Under the pieces are notes generated by a model. The model did no database searches. It was given only the letters and a program-made list of their open reading frames with translations, and was not told the DNA's origin. 64,000 bases of DNA from Streptomyces cinnamoneus (GTDB taxonomy: Bacteria > Actinomycetota > Actinomycetes > Streptomycetales > Streptomycetaceae), in NCBI RefSeq assembly GCF_014650495.1, contig NZ_BMVB01000017.1, forward strand, positions 62,001 to 126,000. Reading direction: 5' to 3'. Below are positions 36,749 to 45,422 of the stretch, piece after piece; position 1 is the first letter of the stretch; every line of letters begins with the position of its first letter. A program made the translations under genes and the position numbers.

Positions 36749-37960
36749 TCACCACACCACGGGCAGGGACTCCAGGGGGCGCACCACCATGCTCTGCACA
36801 TACCGGAGCCGGGACGGATCGACGGCCAGCTTGACGTCGGGGAAGCGCAGGAAGAGCCGGCGCGCGGCCACCTCGGTCATCAGCTTGGCCAGGTGCGCAC
36901 CCGAGCAGAAGTGGATGCCGTGCCCGAAGCTGAGGTGGGCGGGTTTCGGCCGGTCGAGCTTGAGCGCGTGCGGGCATTCGGTGAACTGTGCGGGATCGCG
37001 GTTGGTGGAGATCGCCGAGATGATCACGGTCTCGCCTGCCGGGATGGTCACGCCGCCGATCTCGACCGGTTCGACAGTGGCCCGCTGCAGCGTGTTCGTG
37101 ATGGGGCCGACGAAGCGCACCATCTCGTCCATCCGGGCGCCCCAGCGTCCCGGCTCCGCCAGCAGCTCGGCCCGCTCCTCGGGGTGGGTGAGGAGGGCGG
37201 CCAGCGTGCCGCCGATGAGGCTGGCGGTCGTGTCGTTGCCGCCGGTCATCAGAGCGAAGGCGGTCGACAGGATCTCGACACTGGTCAACCGGCGGTCGGG
37301 CTCGGCGTGGATCAGTGCCGAGATCAGGTCGTCGCCGGGCTCCCGCTCCTTGTCCTCGATGAGCGCCGCCATGTAGGCCGAGAGTTCCTTCACGGTCCGC
37401 TCCGCCGCGGGGTCGGTCGGATCGGTCTCCCGCAGGGCGAGCGACCAGCGCAGGAAGTCGGGCCAGGCCGAGCCCGGCACGCCCATGAGCGTGGCGATGA
37501 CGATCACCGGCAGGGGGTCGGCGTAACCGGAGATCAGGTCCGGCCGGGGCTGCCCCGCCAGTTTGTCGAGCAGTTCGTCGGCCACCTCCTCGATGCGCGG
37601 CCGCAGGGCGTCCGCCCGGCGCGGGGTGAACGCCGCGCTGATCGCCCTGCGCAGCGGGGTGTGGCGCGGCGGTTCGAGGTTCGCCAGGTGGTTGGCGTGC
37701 TCGGGCGGCGGCGTCAACGCCACCCCGGTCTGCCGGGAGACCAGGTCGTAGTGCACGTGGATGTCGCGGCTCAGCCGGGGGTCGGCGAGGGCGGCCTTGG
37801 CGTCCTCGTAGCGGGTCACCACCCAGGCGTGCCCCCCGCCGGGTATGGACAGCTTGGTGACCGGACCCTCCGCCCGGACGCGGTCCAGCACCGGGTAGGG
37901 GTTCTGGGTGAAGTCGTCCGTGAGCATCCAGTACTTGGACAGTTTCGGCTGATCCGTCAT
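36749..37960 (-). CDS. Cytochrome P450
   Basis: A 403-residue soluble class I P450 of the CYP105/107-like actinomycete type. The I-helix reads FALMTGGNDTTASL, the ExxR glutamate lies in MDEMVRFVGPITNTLQR upstream of it, and the haem loop is LSFGHGIHFCSGAHLAKL with the cysteine ligand. ATG at 37960 follows GAGAGGGAAGAG. It is the last gene of the minus-strand PKS operon, 44 bp after the dehydratase. It may hydroxylate or epoxidise the acyl chain, or beta-hydroxylate an amino acid; sequence alone does not decide. Redox partners are not adjacent. Confidence 0.94.
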   Translation of the reverse strand: MTDQPKLSKYWMLTDDFTQNPYPVLDRVRAEGPVTKLSIPGGGHAWVVTRYEDAKAALADPRLSRDIHVHYDLVSRQTGVALTPPPEHANHLANLEPPRHTPLRRAISAAFTPRRADALRPRIEEVADELLDKLAGQPRPDLISGYADPLPVIVIATLMGVPGSAWPDFLRWSLALRETDPTDPAAERTVKELSAYMAALIEDKEREPGDDLISALIHAEPDRRLTSVEILSTAFALMTGGNDTTASLIGGTLAALLTHPEERAELLAEPGRWGARMDEMVRFVGPITNTLQRATVEPVEIGGVTIPAGETVIISAISTNRDPAQFTECPHALKLDRPKPAHLSFGHGIHFCSGAHLAKLMTEVAARRLFLRFPDVKLAVDPSRLRYVQSMVVRPLESLPVVW

Positions 37961-38004
37961 CTCTTCCCTCTCACCAAAAGAACTCGGGGCGCCCCGGCGC
38001 CCGC

Positions 38005-38931
38005 TCAGGAGGAGCGCAGATGACCGGCCGGGCGGAAGGCCATCACCATGCGCTCCACGGACATCACGGGGTCCGCACCCCGGCGGCTCTCGCCCTCGAA
38101 GATCACCGAGTCGCCGAGCGACCGGGAGACCGTGACGTGGTGCTCCAGCACGTCACCCGGCCGGACCGGCCGGTGGAAGACGGCGTGGGACACCGAGCCG
38201 AAGAGCATCACCTGGTCGCGGGTCTGTGGAGCGGCCGCCGAGGCCAGCAGGCCCGCCGACTGGCCCCACGACTCCACCAGCAAGGACGCCGGGTAGGACG
38301 GGTCCCGGCCCGGTGCGAGGGACGCGTACCAGGGTTCGTTGTGGGTGACGGTCTTGACCGTACTGATCCGCACGCCCGGCTCCAGCGCCGTCACCCGGTC
38401 GACCAGGAGCATCGGATACCGGTGCGGCAGCAGGTCCATCACCTCGGGCAGACCCGGCTGCCCGGTCGTGTGCCGGGGTGCGTCCGCGCCGGGCGCGATG
38501 CCGTGGGTGCCGGCCGGGGCGCTGCCGCGGACCCGGTACCGCAGACGCATCGACGCGGCGTCACCGCGAGCGGTGACGGCGGTGACCGACACCTGCCAGG
38601 AACCGTCCTTGTTCCGCCACTTGAGGTCGAAGGAGAGCACGTCACCGGGGAAGGCCGGTCCGGTGAACCGGGCGGACTCCACGGCCGCCAGCTCGACGGG
38701 CTCCGGCGCGGTGGCCAGGGCGCTGCGGTGGGCGCACTCCACGACACAGACCCCGGGGAAGATCGGGAAGTCGGGGTAGTGGCCGGCGAACACGGGCTCG
38801 TCGGGGGAGACGGGTACCCGGGTCGCCGAGTGCCCGTCCTGCAGGCCGGACACCACGTGGATGCCGGCGGCCACCGGGCTGACGCCCGTGGCACCCGTCG
38901 CCTCCGTCTCCAGCACGTCCATGTCGCTCAT
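38005..38931 (-). CDS. Double-hotdog beta-hydroxyacyl-ACP dehydratase
   Basis: A 308-residue FabA/FabZ-type protein with two hotdog folds. The first (about 20-150) has the family active-site segment FAGHYPDFPIFPGVCVVECA with its catalytic histidine. The second (about 165-300) begins like FabZ (LPHRYPMLLVDRVTAL), but its His-Pro helix segment is altered (RDPSYPASLLVESWGQSA), keeping the glutamate. So the His and acidic residue may come from different halves. Fits the DH component of highly reducing type II PKS that forms polyene double bonds. ATG at 38931 shares one base with the stop of the preceding KS-like gene. Confidence 0.85.
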   Translation of the reverse strand: MSDMDVLETEATGATGVSPVAAGIHVVSGLQDGHSATRVPVSPDEPVFAGHYPDFPIFPGVCVVECAHRSALATAPEPVELAAVESARFTGPAFPGDVLSFDLKWRNKDGSWQVSVTAVTARGDAASMRLRYRVRGSAPAGTHGIAPGADAPRHTTGQPGLPEVMDLLPHRYPMLLVDRVTALEPGVRISTVKTVTHNEPWYASLAPGRDPSYPASLLVESWGQSAGLLASAAAPQTRDQVMLFGSVSHAVFHRPVRPGDVLEHHVTVSRSLGDSVIFEGESRRGADPVMSVERMVMAFRPAGHLRSS

Positions 38932-40022
38932 CACGCCCCCAGCCGCAGGACCGCGCAGGACAGCGAACCGTCCCGGTCGACGGAGGTGGCCACGACGGGC
39001 TGCCCGGCGGCCTCGGGGTTCCCCTCGGCGGCCGCCAGGACCATGGCGATCTGGAAGGCCCCCGACGCGGCGGAGACGTCGCCCAGCGTGTCCACGGAGG
39101 GCACCCGCCCCAGCGCCCGGTCGCCGACGACCGACGCGAGGACCTCGCGTTCGGTCGTCCCCGCCTGCCCCGGGGCCGCACTGACACTGGCTGCCCAGAC
39201 GTCCTCGGCCGCGACGTCCGCCGCGGCGAGCGCGGAGCGCACGCATGCCTCCAGCGTGGCCGCCAGGTCCGCTCCCGTCGCCACGCGGGACTTGACCGAG
39301 AGGATCTCGGCGAGCGCGGGCCGCTCGGGGCTGCAGGCGTCGGCGGGCTGGATCAGGAGCATCGCGCACCCCTCACCGAGCGCCGGGCCGCCATCGGTGT
39401 CCCTGCTGTGGTGCTCCAGCCAGTAGCGCGCCGAGGAGAACTCCTCCGCGGCGCCGCACAGCACGGACTCGGCCCGCCCCGAGGCCAGCAGCCGCGTCGC
39501 GTAGCTCATGGCGGCCAGGCTGGCCGTACGGCCGCCCGCGATGGTGGTGTTGGGACCGCGGATGCCGTACCAGATCGCGCACTGGCCGGCGGCGCAGTTC
39601 ATCACGGCGTTGGGCATCTGCGCCGGATCGACGTCGAACGGCCGGTCTCCCACGAGGGAGCTGCGGGTGAAGTCCATCATGCTGGCGACGCTGCCCGTGG
39701 TGGTGCCGAGGACCAGGGCGGCGCGATCGCCGGTCTCGCGGTCCCGGTCGGCCGAGGGCTGCTCCAGCAGCCCGCCGACCGTGGTCACCGCCAGTCCGGT
39801 GACCCGGTCCATGGAACGGGTCCCCTTCTTGCCGAGCACCTGACGCACCTCGAAGTCCGGTACGAGGTGGGCGTCCCCCGCCGGAACCTGCCAGCGCACG
39901 GTGTCCAGTGGTGCCGAGGTCGTCCGGCCCGAGCGCACGCCGTCGGAGAAGGAGCCGGCCCCGATTCCGTAGGGGGACACCGCCGACCACGCCGAGATCA
40001 CCGGTCGTGCCATGGTGCTCAT
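38931..40022 (-). CDS. Ketosynthase-like protein lacking catalytic residues (CLF-like, B)
   Basis: A 363-residue member of the beta-ketoacyl synthase superfamily with the catalytic triad missing. Where active enzymes have the Cys in TACxSG, this one reads GPNTTIAGGRTASLAAMSYA, with Arg in its place. The second His region reads DTLGDVSAASGAFQIAM, where Asp replaces His, and the first HGTGT motif is absent. It is shorter than the two intact ketosynthases. Non-catalytic partners of this kind act as chain-length factors that form a heterodimer with a KS. ATG 40022 overlaps the preceding stop by four bases. Whether it pairs with KS1 or KS2 is not known. Confidence 0.82.
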   Translation of the reverse strand: MSTMARPVISAWSAVSPYGIGAGSFSDGVRSGRTTSAPLDTVRWQVPAGDAHLVPDFEVRQVLGKKGTRSMDRVTGLAVTTVGGLLEQPSADRDRETGDRAALVLGTTTGSVASMMDFTRSSLVGDRPFDVDPAQMPNAVMNCAAGQCAIWYGIRGPNTTIAGGRTASLAAMSYATRLLASGRAESVLCGAAEEFSSARYWLEHHSRDTDGGPALGEGCAMLLIQPADACSPERPALAEILSVKSRVATGADLAATLEACVRSALAAADVAAEDVWAASVSAAPGQAGTTEREVLASVVGDRALGRVPSVDTLGDVSAASGAFQIAMVLAAAEGNPEAAGQPVVATSVDRDGSLSCAVLRLGA

Positions 40023-41029
40023 GCGGTCACCTTCTTCGGGGTGCTCAGCGCCTCGATCGTCGCCTCGTCGAGCGTGGCCATGGACCACTCGTTGGGAGCG
40101 TGCTCCGTCAGGTAGCCGTGCGTGATGGTGCCGGTGGCCGTCTTGACGAGCTCGCCGTCGCGGATGACGTAGCAGTCCATGCGCGCGGTGTAGAGCAGGC
40201 TCTTGAAGACGTTCTCGATGGTGTAGACGGTGTAGAGCTCCTCCTCCATCAGCGTCTCGTCGAGGAGGCGGATCTGCGACTGGGTCACCACGGGGATCCA
40301 GTTGCGGGTGTCCAGCACCTCCTTGATCGCCAGCCCGCGCTCGGCGAGGAAGAGGTCCTCGGCCTCCTCCATGATCCGCAGGAAGCCCGACATCTGCACA
40401 CGGTCGTTGAAGTGGCAGTAGAAGTAGGGCATCCGCCAGCGCCAGCCGAAGGCGTTGTCCTCGCCGATGAGCCGGTCGAGCACCGGGTCGGCACCGGTGG
40501 TCCCGCGGCCCTCGGACAGGCTGCCGTACGGGCGCGGGGTGACGCCGAGCTCCAGCCGTTCGCCCTCGCCCAGTCGCGGAACGGCGAACTGCTCCAGGCC
40601 GGCCGGGTACGGCTCGGAGGCGGCGATGTGGCCATCCCTCCGCAGGGCGACCCGCACGGTGGAGTCGGCACACTTGACGCGCTGCCCGTCACGCTGGACG
40701 AACTGCGCGACCTTGAAGGTGAATTCGTTCGCCCCGGCCTTCGTGGCGGGGGTGACCTCGGCCTCCACCTCGTCGTCGACGTCCAGCAGGGCAGCGAGCC
40801 GGGAGCGCAGCTCGACCACCTCGAAGCCCAGCCCGAGGCGCTTGTACAGCGCGCCGACGGGCCAGCCCGCCACCCGGAAGTGGTTCAGCACGGCCGCTTC
40901 CGACACGTAGTTGATGTGCTTGAAGCCGATCGCGTAACTGATGTTGTTGCCCTCGAACACCGGGCGCACCCGGTACGTGCTCGGGGACTCCAGCAGCGCC
41001 GCCACGGCGGGGTCTGGCATCGGGCTCAT
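40019..41029 (-). CDS. Double-hotdog thioesterase-fold protein
   Basis: A 336-residue protein with two hotdog-like halves. The first (about 15-130) contains RPVFEGNNISYAIGFKHINYV and FEVVELRSRLAALLDVDDEV. The second (about 195-330) contains WRMPYFYCHFNDRVQMSGFLRIM, shortened to WRMPYFYCHFND, and LDETLMEEELYTVYTIENVF. They resemble 4HBT/acyl-ACP thioesterase and LnmK-like double-hotdog enzymes. The function could be chain release, acyl transfer, or a non-canonical dehydratase. The ATG at 41029 follows AAGGAGACAGCG; ATG at 41050, with its own GGAG, is possible. Third from the end of the minus-strand operon. Not a clear family assignment. Confidence 0.65.
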   Translation of the reverse strand: MSPMPDPAVAALLESPSTYRVRPVFEGNNISYAIGFKHINYVSEAAVLNHFRVAGWPVGALYKRLGLGFEVVELRSRLAALLDVDDEVEAEVTPATKAGANEFTFKVAQFVQRDGQRVKCADSTVRVALRRDGHIAASEPYPAGLEQFAVPRLGEGERLELGVTPRPYGSLSEGRGTTGADPVLDRLIGEDNAFGWRWRMPYFYCHFNDRVQMSGFLRIMEEAEDLFLAERGLAIKEVLDTRNWIPVVTQSQIRLLDETLMEEELYTVYTIENVFKSLLYTARMDCYVIRDGELVKTATGTITHGYLTEHAPNEWSMATLDEATIEALSTPKKVTA

Positions 41030-41064
41030 CGCTGTCTCCTTGGTATGCATGCGGTTCTCCGCGG

Positions 41065-41817
41065 TCAGAGGGCGGCCGCCGGGCGGGGCCGGGCCGGGAC
41101 GCGGTCGAGGAATTCGTGTACGGCGTCGGTGAACCAGCGCGGCCGCTCCAGCATCGGGAAGTGCCCGCCGTCCACGATGTGCGCCTCGCCCGCGGGCAGG
41201 TCCGCGGCGAGCAGCCGCGCCTCGTCCACGGGCGCGGTCGGGTCCTCGGCGCCGCCGATCACCAGGGAGGGCACCGTGATCAGGTCGATGCGCAGCCGGG
41301 GCGAGTTCAGGTAGGCGTCGAAGAAGCGCAGCCAGCCGTAGGGGCCGACCCACTCGCAGAGCCGGCGCGCCATGTCGGCGCGCAGTTCGGGGTCGATCCG
41401 GCGGCTGCCGGACTGCAGCCGGATGCCTTCCCCCATCGTCTCGGGGAAGCTGGTCAGCAGCGGGGCGATCATGTCCCAGTGGAAGTCCTCCGGCTGCCGC
41501 CGGTAGAAGGGGGTCACCAGGACGACGCCGCCGATTCCGGCCGGCTGCCCGTCCCGGGCCCTGCGGCTGAGCAGTTCCAGCAGGGGCAGGGCGCTGAACG
41601 AGTGCGCCACGACCACGTCCGCCCCGCCGGGCACCGCTGCGAGGACGTCCTCCAGCCGGGCGGCAGAGTCGGTCTCGAACCGCCAGGTGTCGATTCCGTC
41701 GCCCCGCCAGGGCAGGTCGGGGGCGTGCACGCGCACGTCGTCCCGCCAGTGGGGACGGACCCCGTTCCAGATGCCGCCGTTGTTGCCGAGCCCGTGCAGC
41801 AGCAGGATCTGCTTCAC
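41065..41817 (-). CDS. Alpha/beta hydrolase
   Basis: A 250-residue alpha/beta-hydrolase. It has the oxyanion-hole HG in ILLLHGLGNNGGIW, the nucleophile serine in DVVVAHSFSALPLLEL (a GxSxG variant, A-H-S-F-S-A), and Asp and His in IGGAEDPTAPVDE and IVDGGHFPMLERP, so the triad is complete. The GTG at 41817 overlaps the previous stop by four bases (GTGA). Located between KS-like genes of the PKS operon; it may hydrolyse or transfer an acyl group. It is not a typical type II thioesterase. Confidence 0.85.
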   Translation of the reverse strand: MKQILLLHGLGNNGGIWNGVRPHWRDDVRVHAPDLPWRGDGIDTWRFETDSAARLEDVLAAVPGGADVVVAHSFSALPLLELLSRRARDGQPAGIGGVVLVTPFYRRQPEDFHWDMIAPLLTSFPETMGEGIRLQSGSRRIDPELRADMARRLCEWVGPYGWLRFFDAYLNSPRLRIDLITVPSLVIGGAEDPTAPVDEARLLAADLPAGEAHIVDGGHFPMLERPRWFTDAVHEFLDRVPARPRPAAAL

Positions 41818-42725
41818 GAGGCCGGTCCGCAGGGGGTGAGGACCAGACCGGCGGCGGGTTCTCCCGCAGCACCGCCGAGCAGCGCGTACAACGGCTCCGT
41901 GCGTCCCGACTCCGCCCAGCCGACGGCCGCCGCGCACTGCAGGACCCCCAGGGCGCCGGAGCACTCGCCGCGGCCGCGCAGGTCCAGGTGGTCGGCCTCC
42001 AGCGGTACGACCGCCAGGTCGTCGGTCAGCCAGCCGGCGGCGCCCGGGGCGATGTCCGACAGCCGCTCGGCGCAGGTGGACAGCGATGCGGAGCGCACTG
42101 CGGGGCCCAGCTCGACGCGCGGGCGTGCGCACTCTCCGGCACGGCTGAGCACCAGGCCGGCACCGCCGTCCACGACGGGCCCGCCCACGAGCGAGCGCGC
42201 CACCGGGTTGTCGGGCTCCACGCCCAGCACCAGCATGTGGTCCGCGCGGCCGGACCGCAGCACCAGCGACGCCCAGCGCACCGCGTCCAGGCCCGAGGTG
42301 ATGCCGTTGCACACCGTCAGGTTCGGCCCGCGCAGGTCGAAGCGGATGGCGGTCTCCGACGCCGTGATGTTGCTGGAGGCGTTCGGTGTGTCCATCGGGC
42401 TGAGCCCGGCGGTGCCCTCCTTGGCGATGGTCTCCACCGCCCGGCACACCGTGTCCACGTTCCCCAGGTTGGAGCTGACCACGACGCCCACACGGTCGCC
42501 GGGGACGGCCGGTCCGTCCTCTCCGAGCAGCCCGGCGTCTCTCAGGGCCGCCGCGGCCATGCACAGCGCCAGCTGCGTGGCCCGGTCCTTGTAGCGCAGC
42601 CCCTTCTTGCCGATCAGAGCCGCGGGGTCGACCGGCGCGGGGTCCGCCGGGGCGGGCCGCAACAGATCGGCCGGTGCGGTCACACCGGGCAGCGCCAGAC
42701 CGATGCCGCTGATCACCACGCTCAT
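41814..42725 (-). CDS. Short ketosynthase-like protein lacking catalytic residues (CLF-like, A)
   Basis: A 303-residue KS-fold protein, about 100 residues shorter than a normal ketosynthase. The catalytic cysteine position reads LTVCNGITSGLDAVRWA, where Ile takes the place of Cys in TACxSG. The HGTGT motif is absent and the second His region is LRGRGECSGALGVLQ, with Glu in place of His. The GLDAV segment matches chain-length-factor proteins, in which Gln often replaces the Cys. ATG at 42725 overlaps the KS2 stop by four bases, so it is translated with it. A scaffold or chain-length role with one of the intact ketosynthases is inferred. Confidence 0.8.
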   Translation of the reverse strand: MSVVISGIGLALPGVTAPADLLRPAPADPAPVDPAALIGKKGLRYKDRATQLALCMAAAALRDAGLLGEDGPAVPGDRVGVVVSSNLGNVDTVCRAVETIAKEGTAGLSPMDTPNASSNITASETAIRFDLRGPNLTVCNGITSGLDAVRWASLVLRSGRADHMLVLGVEPDNPVARSLVGGPVVDGGAGLVLSRAGECARPRVELGPAVRSASLSTCAERLSDIAPGAAGWLTDDLAVVPLEADHLDLRGRGECSGALGVLQCAAAVGWAESGRTEPLYALLGGAAGEPAAGLVLTPCGPAS

Positions 42726-43855
42726 GCGGCACCTGCCACCACGGCCACGGCGTTGACGCCGCCGAACCCGAAACCGTTCACCTGGGCGCACCTCACCGTT
42801 TCCGACACCGTGGTGTCGCGGACGAGCCGGAGACCCGCGGCCTCCGGCAGGGGGTCGGCCAGCCCGGCGATCGCGGGGATCGTGCCGGTCTCGATGCTGG
42901 ACAGGGCTACCAGCAGGCTCATCAGCCCGGCGGAACCGGAGGTGTGGCCCGTCTGCGACTTGATGCCGGTGAGGGCGGGCCGGGCGCCGGCGAAGACGTC
43001 GCCGGTCACCTGGGCCTCCATCAGGTCGTTGACCGGGGTCCCCGTGCCGTGCAGCAGGACCAGGTCGATCTCCTCGGGCGTGACGCCCGCGATGTCGTGT
43101 GCCTGCCGGACGGAGGCGGTGATGCCCTCCCGGTCGGGTGCCGTGGGGTGCCGGGCGTCGCAGTTGACGGCCACCGAGCGCAGCCAGCCGCGGACCGGCC
43201 TGCCGGCCTCGGGCCGGCGGCGCAGCACGACGGCCGCCGCGCCCTCGCCCAGGATGGTTCCCTGCCGCTCGCGGTCGAACGGGCGCACGGCCGGCGGCGG
43301 GCTGAACTGGACGCGGTCGGCCTGCCCGAACATGCTCTCCGTGACCGCGTCGCAGCCGGCCACGATGACCGTCTCGGCGTCGCCCTGCTCCAACAGGTCC
43401 CAGCCCAGGGCGAGGGCGTAGAGGGAGGCCGAACAGGCGTTGGCGAAGGTGTGGGTGTCCAGCGCGCCGAAGCGCTGCTGCAGGGCGGGGCCGAAGTCCA
43501 GGCCGGCGGCGTCGAAGCCGGGGGGGATGCCGTCCCGCCACCACAGCTCCAGCGAGCGCAGCTCGCGCAGCCCGGTGCCGACGAGGACCGGAACGCCGGA
43601 GAGGTCCTCGCCGAGCCCGGCGTCCGCGGCGGCCTGCCGGACGGCTTCGACGAGGAAACGGGTCGCCCGGCCGGGCTCGTCGCCGTCGCCGGACCGGTCG
43701 TCGATCTCGAAGAGCTGCTGGGCGTTGAAGCGTTCCCGGTCGAAGCCGCGCAGCGGCCCCAACCCGGTGCGGCCCTCGCACAGGCCGGTGAAGATCTCGT
43801 CGGGGGAGGCCCCGATGCTCGCCACCGCACCGATGCCGGTGATGGGGAAACTCAT
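42722..43855 (-). CDS. Ketosynthase KS2 (intact Cys-His-His)
   Basis: A 377-residue beta-ketoacyl-ACP synthase of the type II family. The Cys lies in FANACSASLYALALG, the first His in LLHGTGTPVNDLM, and the second in IKSQTGHTSGSAGLMSL, so it can be catalytic. It is shorter than FabF at the N-terminus. ATG at 43855 overlaps the KS1 stop by four bases. With KS1 it gives two potentially active KSs in one operon, each perhaps partnered with one of the degenerate proteins. Confidence 0.9.
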   Translation of the reverse strand: MSFPITGIGAVASIGASPDEIFTGLCEGRTGLGPLRGFDRERFNAQQLFEIDDRSGDGDEPGRATRFLVEAVRQAAADAGLGEDLSGVPVLVGTGLRELRSLELWWRDGIPPGFDAAGLDFGPALQQRFGALDTHTFANACSASLYALALGWDLLEQGDAETVIVAGCDAVTESMFGQADRVQFSPPPAVRPFDRERQGTILGEGAAAVVLRRRPEAGRPVRGWLRSVAVNCDARHPTAPDREGITASVRQAHDIAGVTPEEIDLVLLHGTGTPVNDLMEAQVTGDVFAGARPALTGIKSQTGHTSGSAGLMSLLVALSSIETGTIPAIAGLADPLPEAAGLRLVRDTTVSETVRCAQVNGFGFGGVNAVAVVAGAA

Positions 43856-45102
43856 GCGGCCTGCTCCTCGTACTTGCCGAGGATGACGATCGCGTTGTTG
43901 CCGCCGAACGCCAGGCCGTTGTTCTGCACGATGCGCAGGTCCGCCTCGACGGCGTGGTTGGGCACGCAGTCGATCTCGCACTCGGGGTCGGTCTCGGTGT
44001 GGTTGATGGTCGGCGGGATGAAGCCGTGGGAGATCGCGAGGCCGCTGGCGATGGCGCCGAGCGCGCTGGCGGCTCCCATGGTGTGGCCGAGCATCGACTT
44101 CAGCGAGATGGTGCGCGGCGGGACGTCGTCGAAGACCTCGCGGATGGCACGGGCCTCGGTGATGTCGTTGGCCTTGGTGCCGGTTCCGTGGGCGGAGATC
44201 AGGTCGACCTCCTCCGGCTTCACACCGGCGTTCTCCAGGGCGATCCGCATGCAGTTGGCGACGCTGTCGCCGTTGGGCGCGACCTGGTGGTACGCGTCGC
44301 AGTTGAGTCCGTAGCCCAGGACCTCGGCGTAGATCGTCGCGCCCCGGGCCAGCGCCGACTCCAGGCTCTCCAGGACGAGCACGCCCGCGCCCTCGCCGGT
44401 CAGGATGCCCTTGCGGTTGACGTCGAAGGGCTGGCAGAACTCCGGCGCGATGGTGCCCAGCCGGTAGAAGCCGGTGAACGTCTTGCGGCACATCGCGTCC
44501 GCGCCACCGCACAGGGCGAAGTCCACCTCCCCGGAGCTCACCGCGTCGAAGCCGTATCCGATCGCGTAGTTGCCGGCCGAGCAGGCGGTCGCGATGGTCT
44601 GCGCCTCGACGTCCGTCAGCCCGAGCTCCTGGGCGATGGCCGTCGACAGCCGGACCGGCGAGACCCGCCGGACGACCTCGGGGTCCATCTCCTCGGGCCC
44701 TTCGGCGAGTTCCACGCCCACGAGCTGGTCGAGCTCGTAGGACTCGCCGTCGGTGGTGCCCATCGAGATCAGCCCGCGCTGCTCGGCGAGCCGGGCCGGG
44801 TCCAGACCGGCGTCCTGCAGGGCCATGCGGGCGGCGCCCACGGCGAAGCGGCTGGCCCGGCCGAGGGTGTCGAGGGGGGTCCGGGTGATCCACTGCTCCG
44901 GCTCGTACGAGGAGACCTCGCAGCCGTTGCTGTGGGCGAAGCCGCCGACATCGAATATCGAGATCGGCTTTGCTCCGCTCCGGCCCGCCTTGAGACTTTC
45001 CGCGAACTCGGCCGCACCGATTCCGATACTGGATACCACGCCGAATCCGGTGAGCACCACGCGGTGCTTTACGGATGCACCGCCAGGAAGCACTGGGGAC
45101 AT
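43852..45102 (-). CDS. Ketosynthase KS1 (FabF-like, intact Cys-His-His)
   Basis: A 416-residue KAS II-type ketosynthase, the size of FabF. The triad residues are in TIATACSAGNYAIGYG, ISAHGTGTKANDITEA and LKSMLGHTMGAASALGA. The ATG at 45102 is preceded by GAAGGATAGTT. It is the first gene of the minus-strand operon KS1-KS2-CLF-like A-hydrolase-hotdog-CLF-like B-DH-P450, all close or overlapping. It condenses malonyl-ACP with the growing chain on the plus-strand ACP. Confidence 0.93.
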   Translation of the reverse strand: MSPVLPGGASVKHRVVLTGFGVVSSIGIGAAEFAESLKAGRSGAKPISIFDVGGFAHSNGCEVSSYEPEQWITRTPLDTLGRASRFAVGAARMALQDAGLDPARLAEQRGLISMGTTDGESYELDQLVGVELAEGPEEMDPEVVRRVSPVRLSTAIAQELGLTDVEAQTIATACSAGNYAIGYGFDAVSSGEVDFALCGGADAMCRKTFTGFYRLGTIAPEFCQPFDVNRKGILTGEGAGVLVLESLESALARGATIYAEVLGYGLNCDAYHQVAPNGDSVANCMRIALENAGVKPEEVDLISAHGTGTKANDITEARAIREVFDDVPPRTISLKSMLGHTMGAASALGAIASGLAISHGFIPPTINHTETDPECEIDCVPNHAVEADLRIVQNNGLAFGGNNAIVILGKYEEQAA

Positions 45103-45422
45103 AACTATCCTTCGATCGGGCCGCCTCGGCGGGAGATAAATTCCGGGCAGCGGATCAGCGCTGATGCGGATCGTCCCCGGCAAGGTGGACGCCTTCTGCC
45201 TGAAGATTTCCGGGTCTCCGGCCCACCCTGAACTTCCGCCCGCGCCCCTCTCAAGTGCGCCTGCAGCAAGCTGCCATGAAGGCTCTCGATCGCCGAAGGA
45301 AGGGATGGCAGGTTGTTGCAGGTGTGATTGCCGGGGAAATGCAGGCAGGCGCAGGATGGCATGGTCAGGCTCTGGCCGACTCTCAGGTCACGTACTTTCG
45401 TCGGAAAAGGAAGACATTGACG
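45103..45422. promoter_or_regulatory. Divergent promoter region of the PKS and NRPS operons
   Basis: The 320-bp gap between the divergent KS1 and type II thioesterase genes must hold promoters for the two main biosynthetic operons. Its AT content is higher than in adjacent genes, especially 45100-45170 and 45255-45420. A SARP or LuxR-like activator site is expected, but I could not assign one. Confidence 0.6.

Noticed and set aside
41814..42725. Reading the short KS-like gene as a pseudogene
   Set aside because: It has no frameshift, overlaps its neighbours by four bases on both sides and has good codon bias; loss of catalytic residues fits a CLF-like role.
36749..45102. Assigning the cluster as a cinnamoyl-lipid pathway outright
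   Set aside because: The phytoene-dehydrogenase-like enzyme expected for benzene-ring formation is not in the window.
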